Shown here one piece after another: positions 52,755-61,676 of a DNA stretch of 64,000 nucleotides (positions are counted from its first letter, which is position 1; each line of letters starts with the position of its first letter). Origin of the DNA: Roseburia rectibacter (GTDB taxonomy: Bacteria; Bacillota; Clostridia; Lachnospirales; Lachnospiraceae); NCBI RefSeq assembly GCF_014287515.2, contig NZ_CP092473.1, positions 2,569,001 to 2,633,000 on the forward strand, written 5' to 3'. Under the pieces are notes generated by a model. The model made no database searches, had not been told where the DNA came from, and saw only the letters and a list, made by a program, of their open reading frames with translations. The translations under genes were made by a program, and so were the position numbers.

Positions 52755-53408
52755 TTACTTCACCTTTATATTATCTTTTATTCGATTATAAACGCCCTCT
52801 TTGATTCCCTCTACCTGCTTGATCTCCTCTATAGAAGAAAAAGCACCATTCTTCTCGCGGTAACGGACAATACTGTCCGCTTTTGCCTGACCAATTCCGG
52901 GAAGCGTCATGAGTTCTGCCACAGTTGCAAGATTCAGATCGATCCTGCCGTCTGAATCATTTGCTGTTTCTGCTTTCACGTCATTCTCTGCCCCTTCCCC
53001 TGCTTCTTCATCACCAGCCTGCGCTGCCTCTTCCTGTGTCAGGATGCGTATCATCTCTCCGTCCTCAATCTGACGTGCCTGATTGACAGACTCTTCTGCC
53101 GCATCCTCCCTCAGACCACCGGCAGCTTCAACCACCTCATAGAGTCTTGCATTCTGTTCCACTTCATAAACACCTGGCACATTTACAGCTCCGCATATAT
53201 ACACAAAGCGTTTTTTATCAGACCCTGCCGTCTGTGTATCATCCGCGTTATTCTCTGCCATAATCTCTGTCGCCGCCACATCCTCGTTCTGCTGTGTTCC
53301 AGCCACAGATGTTTCTGTCTGAAAATAGACGTTTTCTCTTTCTCCACATGCTGCTGCCAACAGGCAGAAACATGAAAAACATAGTACTTTTATAATTTTT
53401 TTAATCAT
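52755..53408 (-). CDS. ComEA-like DNA-binding lipoprotein
   Basis: ComEA binds incoming DNA outside the membrane. The 217-residue protein has a lipoprotein signal (CFCLLAAACGE, Cys near 21) where ComEA usually has a membrane helix. A SLBB domain follows (~70-130; VYICGAVNVPGVYEVEQNARLYEVVEAAGG), then an acidic linker and a C-terminal double helix-hairpin-helix (LNLATVAELMTLPGIGQAKADSIV, IKQVEGIKEGVYNRI). I chose the second ATG (53408), with GAAGGAG six bases upstream. It is the first gene of a run that ends with comEC and holA. Confidence 0.9.
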   Translation of the reverse strand: MIKKIIKVLCFSCFCLLAAACGERENVYFQTETSVAGTQQNEDVAATEIMAENNADDTQTAGSDKKRFVYICGAVNVPGVYEVEQNARLYEVVEAAGGLREDAAEESVNQARQIEDGEMIRILTQEEAAQAGDEEAGEGAENDVKAETANDSDGRIDLNLATVAELMTLPGIGQAKADSIVRYREKNGAFSSIEEIKQVEGIKEGVYNRIKDNIKVK

Positions 53409-53525
53409 AAGCATCTCCTTCTCTTATATTAGAAGGAGTCCTCAATGCCCACTCTCTATATTTTAACGAAATTTTTCATTTATTACAAGAGTGTATAAAA
53501 TTTATTTCATTTATTTTTATAAAAT

Positions 53526-54731
53526 TTAAAAATACTCGGCAATTTTTTCCTTTAAACCTACCCAGAAGTCTTTTGCATCCTGGGAATCCGGCAGTAAAAT
53601 GGCATCCTCATATGCCTGATATGCAGTTTTTTCCGCATCAGACGCATTTTGCGATAAAAATACGGAATAATGACCACTCATATCATGCAGCACGTCTGCA
53701 AGCTGTACAGTCACAAACTCTGCAAAATCTGCTGCATCGGACGCATTCTTTGAAAAATCATTAACAACCAGCATATCCGTAGATGCACATGCAACAGATG
53801 GAAGTTCCTCATTCAATGCCGGAATCTCCATCACAGAATAAGATATATCATCTAATTTTTGCAGGGAATCTGTGTTCACAAATGCACAGAGTGTTTTTCC
53901 ATCTTTAAAATGTTCTAATATACTGTCCATGGAAACTGTATTGATATCCAGGGAAAATGAGCCAAGAATCGTCTCAAAATACTCAAGATCTTTCTGATAC
54001 AAATCCTCATCATAGGTTACATTCATCATTTCCGGTGCTGTTTTTTCAAATGTCACGCTGTTGCCAATGAATGGGAAATCATAAAATGCATCATTTACAT
54101 CCCACTCCAATAGGTATTCCACATTTTCACCCGGTTCATTCTCATTCGAATAATCAATAATTGCCTGCAGTGATTCCGGCCGATTTTCAAAATATCCATT
54201 CTGATAAACAAACACATTTGCATCATAACTGAGCGGATATCCCAGCAGCTTTTCTTCGTAAGAGGAAGCCTCCAATGCCTTTTGTGATGCACCTTCATAT
54301 GCTTTTTGTGTCTCATTTAATGCGGCAAGTCCATATAAATATGCCTCCTCAAGTCCGTCACCATTCAGCAGATAAACATCCGGATAATCCTCTCCTTTTA
54401 TGGTGTCATCATAGATCATTCCGATATAATCTAATGTATCCTGACATTTAAAAACTGCCTTAACACCGGTCTTTGCAAAATACTGTCTTGCTGCATATTC
54501 AAAGAAATCCATATAAGATGCATCCTCATACCACACCGTCAGATCTGTTTCTGCGGCATCATATGGATCTGTTTCTGCACCCGGCTGTTGTTCTTCTGCA
54601 TCCGTCTGTTTTTCCGGCAAACGAAATGCCGCTTCTTTTTCAGGCTGTTTTGAAACGACACCAGCCATAATGGCTGCTCCTGCACATACCACTATGGCTG
54701 CAATTACACTTCTTTTCTGTACATTCTTCAT
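53526..54731 (-). CDS. extracellular solute-binding protein, orphan
   Basis: The 401-residue protein has an N-terminal hydrophobic segment (SVIAAIVVCAGAAIMAGVV) and then a family 1-like periplasmic-binding fold, with WYEDASYMDFFEYAARQYFAKTGVKAVFKCQD at its start. No lipobox cysteine follows the hydrophobic segment in the usual place, so it may stay anchored by this helix. No permease or ATPase genes are nearby. It may feed a distant transporter or act as a sensor partner. I chose the ATG at 54731; the ribosome site (GGAAAGAG) is moderate. Confidence 0.75.
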   Translation of the reverse strand: MKNVQKRSVIAAIVVCAGAAIMAGVVSKQPEKEAAFRLPEKQTDAEEQQPGAETDPYDAAETDLTVWYEDASYMDFFEYAARQYFAKTGVKAVFKCQDTLDYIGMIYDDTIKGEDYPDVYLLNGDGLEEAYLYGLAALNETQKAYEGASQKALEASSYEEKLLGYPLSYDANVFVYQNGYFENRPESLQAIIDYSNENEPGENVEYLLEWDVNDAFYDFPFIGNSVTFEKTAPEMMNVTYDEDLYQKDLEYFETILGSFSLDINTVSMDSILEHFKDGKTLCAFVNTDSLQKLDDISYSVMEIPALNEELPSVACASTDMLVVNDFSKNASDAADFAEFVTVQLADVLHDMSGHYSVFLSQNASDAEKTAYQAYEDAILLPDSQDAKDFWVGLKEKIAEYF

Positions 54732-54764
54732 AATCTCTTTCCTATTCCTCATTTTACGACAATA

Positions 54765-54788
54765 GACTGCACACATCCGTGTGCAGTC
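54765..54788. terminator. 10-bp hairpin after argD
   Basis: GACTGCACAC-ATCC-GTGTGCAGTC is a perfect stem. A T-rich run follows it only on the plus strand, so as a terminator for argD (minus) it would be weak. Confidence 0.4.
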
Positions 54789-54840
54789 TTATTTTCATCC
54801 ATTCATCAATCATGCAGACAGGTCAGCTATTCCATGATCC

Positions 54841-56034
54841 TTACATCTGATCCAGAGCTTTTTTCAGTTTTCCGATCATCTCATCTACATGTTTCTTCTC
54901 AATGATAAGTGGCGGTACAAAACGAAGTACATCCGCCCCCGCCGTAATCACGATCAGACCTTCCTCAAGTGCTTTTGCGGCGATCTGTCCGACCGGTTTT
55001 TCGGATACAACGCCCTGCATCAGTCCAAGTCCTCTGCGTGCCGTTAAGAAATCATAAGAATCAACCAGTTCATCTAATTTTTCTTCCAGATATGGTGCGA
55101 TCTCTTTGACATGATCCGTGATATGGTCGCGCTCCATCATCTCAAGCACCTTGTCAACTGCAGCCCCTACAAATGGATTTCCACCATAAGTTGTTCCATG
55201 ATCGCCCGGTTTTAAGGACTTTTCTGCTACTCTCTCTGTCATCATGAATGCTCCGACCGGTACACCGCAGCCAAGGGCTTTTGCACTTGTCATGATATCC
55301 GGTTTCACACCATAATGCTGCCATGCAAACATTTCTCCTGTTCGTCCCATACCACACTGGATCTCATCTAATATCAGTAAAATATCATGCTCATCACAAA
55401 GGCTTCTTACACCTTCCATAAACTCTTTCGTCGCCGGATAAATACCGCCCTCACCCTGTACTGTTTCAAACAGGATCGCACAGGTTTTATCCGTGATCAG
55501 CTTTTTCACACTGTCGAGATCATTGTAATCTGCAAATTTCACACCCGGCATCAGTGGTTCAAACGGTTCCTGGTAATGTTTAGTGCCGGTGACGGAAAGC
55601 GCTCCGATGCTTCTTCCATGGAAAGAATGATTCATTGCAATGATCTCATGACCTGCATGACCATCTCTCGTATAGGCATATTTTTTTGCAGCCTTGATCG
55701 CACCTTCGATTGCTTCTGTGCCACTGTTAGTAAAGAATACACGGTCCATACCGCTTGCCTTTTTTACCCGCTCTGCTGCATGGATGATCGGCACATTATA
55801 ATAAAGATTTGACGTATGCATAATTTTATCGATCTGTGTTTTTAATGCATCCCCATACTCTTTATTACCATATCCGAATGCCTGCACAGCAATACCTGCC
55901 GCGAAATCCAGATATTCTTTGCCATCTGTATCGTACAGATACACTCCCTCTCCATGGTCTAATACCAATGAAAACCGGTTATATGTATGGAGGATATTCT
56001 CCTCTGCTTCACTTATATATCCTTCTTTATTCAT
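54841..56034 (-). CDS. argD: acetylornithine aminotransferase
   Basis: ArgD converts N-acetylglutamate semialdehyde to N-acetylornithine using PLP. Its 397-residue length is normal. The PLP lysine lies in [15 protein letters not shown] (about residue 254); other motifs are [16 protein letters not shown] and [14 protein letters not shown]. Its start codon overlaps the end of argB by eight bases (ATGAATAA), indicating translational coupling. It is the last gene of argC-GNAT-argJ-argB-argD. Confidence 0.95.
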   Translation of the reverse strand: MNKEGYISEAEENILHTYNRFSLVLDHGEGVYLYDTDGKEYLDFAAGIAVQAFGYGNKEYGDALKTQIDKIMHTSNLYYNVPIIHAAERVKKASGMDRVFFTNSGTEAIEGAIKAAKKYAYTRDGHAGHEIIAMNHSFHGRSIGALSVTGTKHYQEPFEPLMPGVKFADYNDLDSVKKLITDKTCAILFETVQGEGGIYPATKEFMEGVRSLCDEHDILLILDEIQCGMGRTGEMFAWQHYGVKPDIMTSAKALGCGVPVGAFMMTERVAEKSLKPGDHGTTYGGNPFVGAAVDKVLEMMERDHITDHVKEIAPYLEEKLDELVDSYDFLTARRGLGLMQGVVSEKPVGQIAAKALEEGLIVITAGADVLRFVPPLIIEKKHVDEMIGKLKKALDQM

Positions 56035-56929
56035 AATAAAACTTCGTCTCCTTATCTCCTAATATAGCAGTTCCGATTCCGCGGTTTGTAAAGATTTCAA
56101 GAAGCAGGCAGTGTGCGATACGTCCATCTAAGATATGGACTCTTGAAACACCGTTCTCGATTGCATCAATACAGTTATTTAACTTCGGAAGCATGCCGCC
56201 ACCGATAAATCCATCCCCGATCAATTCTCTTGCTTCTGATACACGAAGTTCAGAGATCAGGGTATCTTTATCTTCCGGATCTTTGTAAACACCCTCTATA
56301 TCGGTTAAAAATGCCAGTTTTTCAGCCTTTACTGCTTTTGCGATCGCACATGCAGCATCATCCGCATTGATATTGTAGCTGTTGTATTCTGCATCCATTC
56401 CGACCGGACAGATGATCGGCAGGAAATCTTTTTCTAACAGATCATATAAGATCTGCGGATTTACCTCAGTGATTTCACCAACGTAACCGATATCCTCACC
56501 GTTTGAATATTTCTTCTCTACTTTTAAAAGTCCACCATCTTTTCCACTGATACCGACCGCATTTACTCCAAGTTCCTGTACCAGTGTCACAAGTGACTTA
56601 TTGACTTTGTTCAGCACCATCTCAGCGATCTCCATGGTCGCTTCGTCTGTTTTGCGCAGTCCGTTGACAAATACAGGCTCCATACCGACTTTTCCGACCC
56701 ACTTGCTGATCTCTTTTCCACCGCCGTGTACAATAATTGGTTTAAATCCAACCAGTTTTAACAGGGTAACATCCTGGATGACATGTTTTTTTAATTCTTC
56801 ATCTACCATGGCGCTTCCACCATATTTTACCACAATGATCTTACGGTTAAAACGCTGTATGTAAGGGAGCGCTTCAATGAGCACTTCGGCTTTCTGCAAA
56901 ATTTCTTTCATATTGTTATTTTCTTCCAT
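56027..56929 (-). CDS. argB: N-acetylglutamate kinase
   Basis: ArgB phosphorylates N-acetylglutamate, the second step of arginine synthesis. The 300-residue protein has [16 protein letters not shown] near the N-terminus, [17 protein letters not shown], and [21 protein letters not shown] for ATP binding. An N-terminal helix (~1-25) is present, as in arginine-inhibited hexameric forms, so feedback control is plausible. The ATG has GGAG upstream. It lies 110 bases after argJ. Confidence 0.96.
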   Translation of the reverse strand: MEENNNMKEILQKAEVLIEALPYIQRFNRKIIVVKYGGSAMVDEELKKHVIQDVTLLKLVGFKPIIVHGGGKEISKWVGKVGMEPVFVNGLRKTDEATMEIAEMVLNKVNKSLVTLVQELGVNAVGISGKDGGLLKVEKKYSNGEDIGYVGEITEVNPQILYDLLEKDFLPIICPVGMDAEYNSYNINADDAACAIAKAVKAEKLAFLTDIEGVYKDPEDKDTLISELRVSEARELIGDGFIGGGMLPKLNNCIDAIENGVSRVHILDGRIAHCLLLEIFTNRGIGTAILGDKETKFYYE

Positions 56930-57039
56930 TGCTTTGGTTCTCCTCTTCCCCTCTATAAAATGTTGATATTGCCGTGCGAAACTCTATCCATATTTTGTTT
57001 GCTGTGACCACCTGCCAGATAAAATGAAGGCACGCCTTT

Positions 57040-58263
57040 TTATGAACGGTAGTCGGCGTTGATTTTTACATAGTCGTAAGTCAGATCGCAGCCCCAGGCG
57101 GTAGCTTCTGCATCTCCCATTTTGATGTCGGCGATGGCGGTGACTGCCGGCTCGGATAAGATTTTGGTTGCTTCTTCTTCGCTGTAATCGACGGCGACAC
57201 CGTCTTTGATGATCTGCATTTTTCCTGCGGCACTCTCAAAGAATAAGTCTACTTTTTCCGGATCAAACTGTGCACCAGAGTAGCCCATGGCACAGAGGAT
57301 TCTGCCCCAGTTTGCATCATGTCCATAGATAGCTGCCTTGGTAAGGCTTGATGTGATGACGGATTTGCTTAAGATCTTTGCTTGTTCTTTTGTCTCAGCT
57401 CCGACTACTTTCACTTCAAACAATGCAGTTGCACCTTCTCCGTCTCCTGCCATCTGTTTTGCAAGTGTCTCGTTGACAAAACGGAGTGCTTTTGTAAATG
57501 TCTCATAATCCGCATTTTTCTCTGTGATCTTTGTATTTTCTGCCGTTCCGTTTGCCAGCAGAAGACAGGTGTCATTTGTGGATGTATCGCCATCTACAGA
57601 GATCATGTTATAGGTATCTTCCACGTCCGCTTTTAATGCTTCTAATAACAACTCCTGTGAAATCGCAGCATCCGTTGTCACAAAACTTAACATGGTACAC
57701 ATATTCGGATGGATCATGCCGGAACCTTTGCACATGCCGCCGATCGTGACCGTCTTACCGGAAAGTTCGATCTCAACTGCCACTTCTTTCTCATGCGTAT
57801 CCGTTGTCATGATCGCAAGTGCAGCTTTATGTCCGCTTTCGATATCGCCATTTAATTGTGGAACCATCGTTTCAACTCCCGCACAGATACGTTCGATCGG
57901 AAGCTGCATACCAATGACTCCGGTTGATGCCACAAGTACCTCATCCGTCGGGATATGAAGCAGATTGTTTACTTTTTCTGCGGTTGCTTTACAGTAGCCC
58001 ATTCCCTCTTCTCCGGTACATGCATTTGCGATACCTGCATTGACAACAACTGCCTGCGCCATTTTGCTGTCATAGACTACATGCTGATCCCATTTTACCG
58101 GAGCGGCCTTTACAATATTTGTGGTAAATGTACCTGCCACTGCACACGGAACCTCGCTGTAGATCATTGCCATATCTGTTCTGTCTTTATATTTGATTCC
58201 TGCTGCTGTGCTTGCTGCTTCAAATCCTTTTGCTGCGGTAACTCCGCCTTTGATCTGTTTCAT
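57040..58263 (-). CDS. argJ: glutamate N-acetyltransferase / amino-acid N-acetyltransferase
   Basis: ArgJ recycles the acetyl group from N-acetylornithine to glutamate, and in bifunctional forms also uses acetyl-CoA. The self-cleaving site is GSGMIHPNMCTMLSF; the nucleophile Thr is kept and the residue before it is Cys where Ala is usual. I chose the ATG at 58263 with GGAGG five bases upstream, giving 407 residues; an 18-codon longer frame extends into the spacer. argC, GNAT, argJ, argB and argD lie in one direction. Confidence 0.94.
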   Translation of the reverse strand: MKQIKGGVTAAKGFEAASTAAGIKYKDRTDMAMIYSEVPCAVAGTFTTNIVKAAPVKWDQHVVYDSKMAQAVVVNAGIANACTGEEGMGYCKATAEKVNNLLHIPTDEVLVASTGVIGMQLPIERICAGVETMVPQLNGDIESGHKAALAIMTTDTHEKEVAVEIELSGKTVTIGGMCKGSGMIHPNMCTMLSFVTTDAAISQELLLEALKADVEDTYNMISVDGDTSTNDTCLLLANGTAENTKITEKNADYETFTKALRFVNETLAKQMAGDGEGATALFEVKVVGAETKEQAKILSKSVITSSLTKAAIYGHDANWGRILCAMGYSGAQFDPEKVDLFFESAAGKMQIIKDGVAVDYSEEEATKILSEPAVTAIADIKMGDAEATAWGCDLTYDYVKINADYRS

Positions 58264-58310
58264 CGTTTCCTCCATTCCTGCACTGCTTTCTAATGCAGAC
58301 AAAGTTTTCT

Positions 58311-58376
58311 TTTGCATCTCAGGTTTGTGCGTAGCTCAAATCCTGCGTGTGAAAATTGTATTTTTACGGATTAAAT
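58311..58376. repeat. second long copy of the two-hairpin interspersed repeat
   Basis: It aligns with 25781-25842. The outer stem CAGG/CCTG replaces CAAG/CTTG, a compensated change, and the second hairpin GTGAAAAT-TGT-ATTTTTAC is kept with one wobble pair. It overlaps the last codons of the GNAT gene and lies before argJ. Confidence 0.6.
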
Positions 58377-58825
58377 ACCGTCTGGTTTTCTTCATTTGTG
58401 ACATATTCATAATAATTAACATCCTCACGGAATGTCCATCCCATCCCCTGCCAGAAATGATTTCCAACATCATTTTTTTTGAAGGCGATCAGATTTACTT
58501 TATTGACATGTTCACGTTTTAAAGCTGCAAGACAGGCCTCCACCATCTTTTGTCCAATGCCCTGCTTTCTGTAATCTTCGTGAACGCAGACATGATATAA
58601 ACATCCGCGTCTTCCATCATGACCACACAGAATCGCACCGACGATCCTGCCATTTTCGCACGCCACCATGCTGGTAGTCGGATTACGTCTGATAAAACGT
58701 TCCACACCTTCTTTCGAATCGTCAATGCTCCGGATTCCAAACCCGTGGATTCCCATCCACAGCGCATGTACCTCCTCAAAATCCTCCATTGTCATCTCAC
58801 GGATATTTACCTTGTTCTCTTTCAT
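58364..58825 (-). CDS. GNAT-family N-acetyltransferase inside the arg cluster
   Basis: The 153-residue protein has the GNAT fold: REMTMEDFEEVHALW at the start, acetyl-CoA loop VHEDYRKQGIGQKMVEACLAA (R/Q-x-x-G-x-G/A layout), then NHFWQGMGWTFRED. Its place between argC and argJ suggests a link to arginine metabolism, possibly an alternative N-acetylglutamate synthase, but ArgJ can supply that activity and many GNATs modify other amines. The ATG has AGAGGA upstream. The function is inference only. Confidence 0.83.
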   Translation of the reverse strand: MKENKVNIREMTMEDFEEVHALWMGIHGFGIRSIDDSKEGVERFIRRNPTTSMVACENGRIVGAILCGHDGRRGCLYHVCVHEDYRKQGIGQKMVEACLAALKREHVNKVNLIAFKKNDVGNHFWQGMGWTFREDVNYYEYVTNEENQTVFNP

Positions 58826-58920
58826 GTCTTTTATTCCTCTTCTAGCATAACTGTCTCATCCAGTTATTTTTTACCACATAAAATTGTAGTCACAGACTCC
58901 AATGTAATCGTCCATCCACT

Positions 58921-59976
58921 TTATGGGAACATCGGAACCATATTTAAGCCTTCTGCCTCATCAAAACCAAATAACAGGTTCATGTTCTGTACCGCCTGAC
59001 CTGCTGCACCTTTTACCAGATTATCAAGTGCTCCCATCATCACGATACGGCCGGTTCTCTCATCAATCTTAAAGTTGACATCCACATAGTTGCTGCCCTC
59101 TACCCATTTCGTCTCCGGGCAGATATCTTTCTCAAGTACACGGACAAATTTTTCTTTCGCATAATATTTATCATAGACTGCTTTTACTTCTTCATCAGAA
59201 GGAAGGCTGCCATCTGCTTTTTTCACCAGTGTCGCATACTCTGTTGCAAGAATACCACGGTTCATCGGAACCAGATGCGGTGTAAAATTAACAACGATCT
59301 CTTTTCCTGCCGCATAACCAAGCTGTTCCTCGATCTCCGGTGTATGACGGTGATTTGTCACTCCATATGCTTTCATGTTTTCATTGACTTCACAGAACAG
59401 ATTTGGCAGTTTCGCGCCACGCCCTGCACCGGAAGTTCCTGATTTTGCATCAATGATCAGCGTATTAGGATCGATCATGCCCTCTTTTACAAGCGGGTAC
59501 GCTGTCAGAATAGAGCAAGTGGTATAACAACCCGGATTTGCAATCAATCTTGCTCCTTTTACTTTATCACGGTTGATCTCACAGAGTCCATAAACAGCTT
59601 CTTCAATAAACTGCGGAGTCTTGTGCTCGATCTTGTACCATTTCTCATAAACAGATACATCCTTGATTCTGAAATCAGCACTCAAATCTATGATCTTTAC
59701 CTTATTTAATATATCTTCTGTCAGCACCCCTGCTAAAAATCCCTGCGGAGTTGCTGTAAAGATCACATCCACCTGGCTTGCAAGTTCATCCATGTTATCG
59801 TCTAAGCACACATCATCCACGATCTCAAACATGTTCTGATAAACTTCTGCATATTTTTTATCTATGTAACTGCGGGATCCATACCATTTGATCTCCACTT
59901 CTTTATGTCCCATTAAAATACGAACCAGTTCATTTCCTGCATAACCGGTTGCTCCGATAATTCCTGCTCTTATCAT
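58921..59976 (-). CDS. argC: N-acetyl-gamma-glutamyl-phosphate reductase
   Basis: ArgC reduces N-acetylglutamyl phosphate to the semialdehyde with NADPH. The 351-residue protein has the Rossmann motif GIIGATGYAGNELVRIL, the catalytic Cys in ANPGCYTTCS (about 154) and HRHTPEIEEQLG near the active-site His. The ATG has AAAGGA upstream. It is the first gene of the arg run and is divergent from argG across a regulatory region with ArgR-like sites. Confidence 0.95.
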   Translation of the reverse strand: MIRAGIIGATGYAGNELVRILMGHKEVEIKWYGSRSYIDKKYAEVYQNMFEIVDDVCLDDNMDELASQVDVIFTATPQGFLAGVLTEDILNKVKIIDLSADFRIKDVSVYEKWYKIEHKTPQFIEEAVYGLCEINRDKVKGARLIANPGCYTTCSILTAYPLVKEGMIDPNTLIIDAKSGTSGAGRGAKLPNLFCEVNENMKAYGVTNHRHTPEIEEQLGYAAGKEIVVNFTPHLVPMNRGILATEYATLVKKADGSLPSDEEVKAVYDKYYAKEKFVRVLEKDICPETKWVEGSNYVDVNFKIDERTGRIVMMGALDNLVKGAAGQAVQNMNLLFGFDEAEGLNMVPMFP

Positions 59977-60128
59977 TTTTTCGTCCTTTCTGCTTATCCT
60001 TATTTTATATGCCTTTTAAAATTTCTTATCTGTCATTGTATACAGGCATACCTGCATAAGCATCTTTCTTCCTATATTAATACACCTCATCGCAGTCGTA
60101 AAGTATCTTTTTTCATACGCTGTTTGAT

Positions 60129-60146
60129 ATTGCATAATTATACATT
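60129..60146. promoter_or_regulatory. ARG box overlapping the argC -10
   Basis: ATTGCATAATTATACATT matches the 18-bp ArgR consensus (TNTGNATWWWWATNCANA) at all but the outer positions. It covers the argC -10 hexamer, as expected for a repressor site. Confidence 0.72.
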
Positions 60147-60165
60147 CGTTTTATTTTTTATGCAA
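60137..60165 (-). promoter_or_regulatory. argC promoter
   Basis: Minus strand: TTGCAT (60165-60160), 17 bases, TATAAT (60142-60137). The leader to argC is about 150 bases. The remainder of the 387-base gap 59977-60363 is AT-rich regulatory DNA without a gene. Confidence 0.75.
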
Positions 60166-60233
60166 TACCATTTTTTATCTTTTTTCTTTAGCATACTATA
60201 TATTAAGCCTTTTTCTGCATTTTGTATAATCTT

Positions 60234-60251
60234 TATGCATTTTTATGAATA
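60234..60251. promoter_or_regulatory. ARG box upstream of the argG promoter
   Basis: TATGCATTTTTATGAATA fits the ArgR consensus at 17 of 18 positions. A further half-site-like AATGAATGTATA follows three bases on. Confidence 0.62.
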
Positions 60252-60271
60252 ATGAATGTATATTTTTTCAC

Positions 60272-60300
60272 TTGCGTTTCTATATTTTTTGTTGTATATT
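60272..60300 (+). promoter_or_regulatory. argG promoter
   Basis: TTGCGT (60272-60277), 17 bases, TATATT (60295-60300). Confidence 0.6.
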
Positions 60301-60363
60301 GTTTTTAGTCAATGATCTGGAAACAAATAGATCAAATATACATAACAGAAAGGGCTGTATCAC

Positions 60364-61596
60364 ATGAAGGAAAAAGTTATTTTAGCGTACTCCGGCGGAC
60401 TTGATACCACCGCCATTATTCCATGGTTAAAGGAAAATTATGATTACGAAGTTATCTGCTGCTGTATCGACTGCGGTCAGGAAGAAGAATTAGACGGTCT
60501 TGAAGAAAGAGCTATCTCCTGTGGAGCTTCCAAATTATACATTGTAGATATCATCGACGAGTTCTGTGATGATTACATTATGCCATGTGTTCAGGCAAAT
60601 GCCATTTACGAGAACAAATATTTACTTGGAACCTCTATGGCACGTCCTCTGATCGCTAAGAAATTAGTTGAAGTTGCAAGAAAAGAAGGCGCTACTGCAA
60701 TCTGCCACGGTGCTACCGGTAAAGGAAACGATCAGATCCGTTTCGAGCTTGGCATCAAAGCACTTGCTCCTGACTTAAAGATCATCGCTGCATGGAGAGA
60801 TCCGAAGTGGACTATGGATTCCCGTGAATCAGAGATCGAATACTGCAAAGCACACGGCATTCATCTTCCATTCTCTGCCGACACAAGCTACAGCCGTGAC
60901 CGTAACATCTGGCACATCAGCCATGAAGGTCTTGAATTAGAGGATCCTGCATGCGAGCCTAACTACGACCACCTTTTAGTTCTCGGTGTTTCCCCGGAAA
61001 AAGCTCCGGAAGAAGGCGAATATGTAACTATGACATTTGAGAAAGGTGTTCCGACTTCCGTAAACGGAAAAGAGATGAAGGTTTCCGATATCATCCGTGA
61101 ATTAAACCGTCTCGGCGGCAAACATGGTGTCGGCATCATTGATATCGTTGAGAACCGTGTTGTTGGTATGAAATCCCGCGGTGTATACGAGACTCCTGGC
61201 GGAACGATCTTAATGGAAGCTCATCAGCAGTTAGAGGAGCTTGTTTTAGACCGTGCTACCATGGAAGTAAAAAAAGATATGGGAAACAAACTTGCCCAGA
61301 TCGTTTACGAAGGAAAATGGTTCACACCTTTATGTGATGCAGTCAGAGCTTTCGTTACTTCCACACAGGAATATGTAACCGGTGAAGTAAAATTCAAATT
61401 ATACAAAGGTAACATCATCAAAGCCGGAACTACTTCAAAATATTCTCTGTACAGTGAGTCACTCGCAAGTTTCACAACCGGTGATCTTTATGACCATCAT
61501 GATGCTTCCGGATTTATCACACTGTTCGGACTTCCATTAAAAGTTCGTGCTATGAAAATGCAGGAGATCGGCGAGAAAAACAAATACGAGGATTAA
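60364..61596 (+). CDS. argG: argininosuccinate synthase
   Basis: ArgG joins citrulline and aspartate using ATP. The 410-residue protein has the PP-loop [11 protein letters not shown] at 9-19, [15 protein letters not shown] near 118, and [17 protein letters not shown] near 178-195. It stands alone facing argC; argH and argF are not in the window. Its ATG has AAAGG upstream and it ends at a strong terminator. Confidence 0.97.
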   Translation: MKEKVILAYSGGLDTTAIIPWLKENYDYEVICCCIDCGQEEELDGLEERAISCGASKLYIVDIIDEFCDDYIMPCVQANAIYENKYLLGTSMARPLIAKKLVEVARKEGATAICHGATGKGNDQIRFELGIKALAPDLKIIAAWRDPKWTMDSRESEIEYCKAHGIHLPFSADTSYSRDRNIWHISHEGLELEDPACEPNYDHLLVLGVSPEKAPEEGEYVTMTFEKGVPTSVNGKEMKVSDIIRELNRLGGKHGVGIIDIVENRVVGMKSRGVYETPGGTILMEAHQQLEELVLDRATMEVKKDMGNKLAQIVYEGKWFTPLCDAVRAFVTSTQEYVTGEVKFKLYKGNIIKAGTTSKYSLYSESLASFTTGDLYDHHDASGFITLFGLPLKVRAMKMQEIGEKNKYED

Positions 61597-61641
61597 TCAG
61601 AAATTCTGATTTCAATTCAGACAGTTCATGATCTGAGATCA

Positions 61642-61673
61642 AAAAACAGGAGCCCGCAAGGACTCCTGTTTTT
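61642..61673. terminator. bidirectional terminator after argG
   Basis: AAAAACAGGAG and CTCCTGTTTTT form an 11-bp perfect stem with a 10-base loop, between A and T runs. It also serves the convergent amidohydrolase gene. Confidence 0.9.
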
Positions 61674-61676
61674 GTA

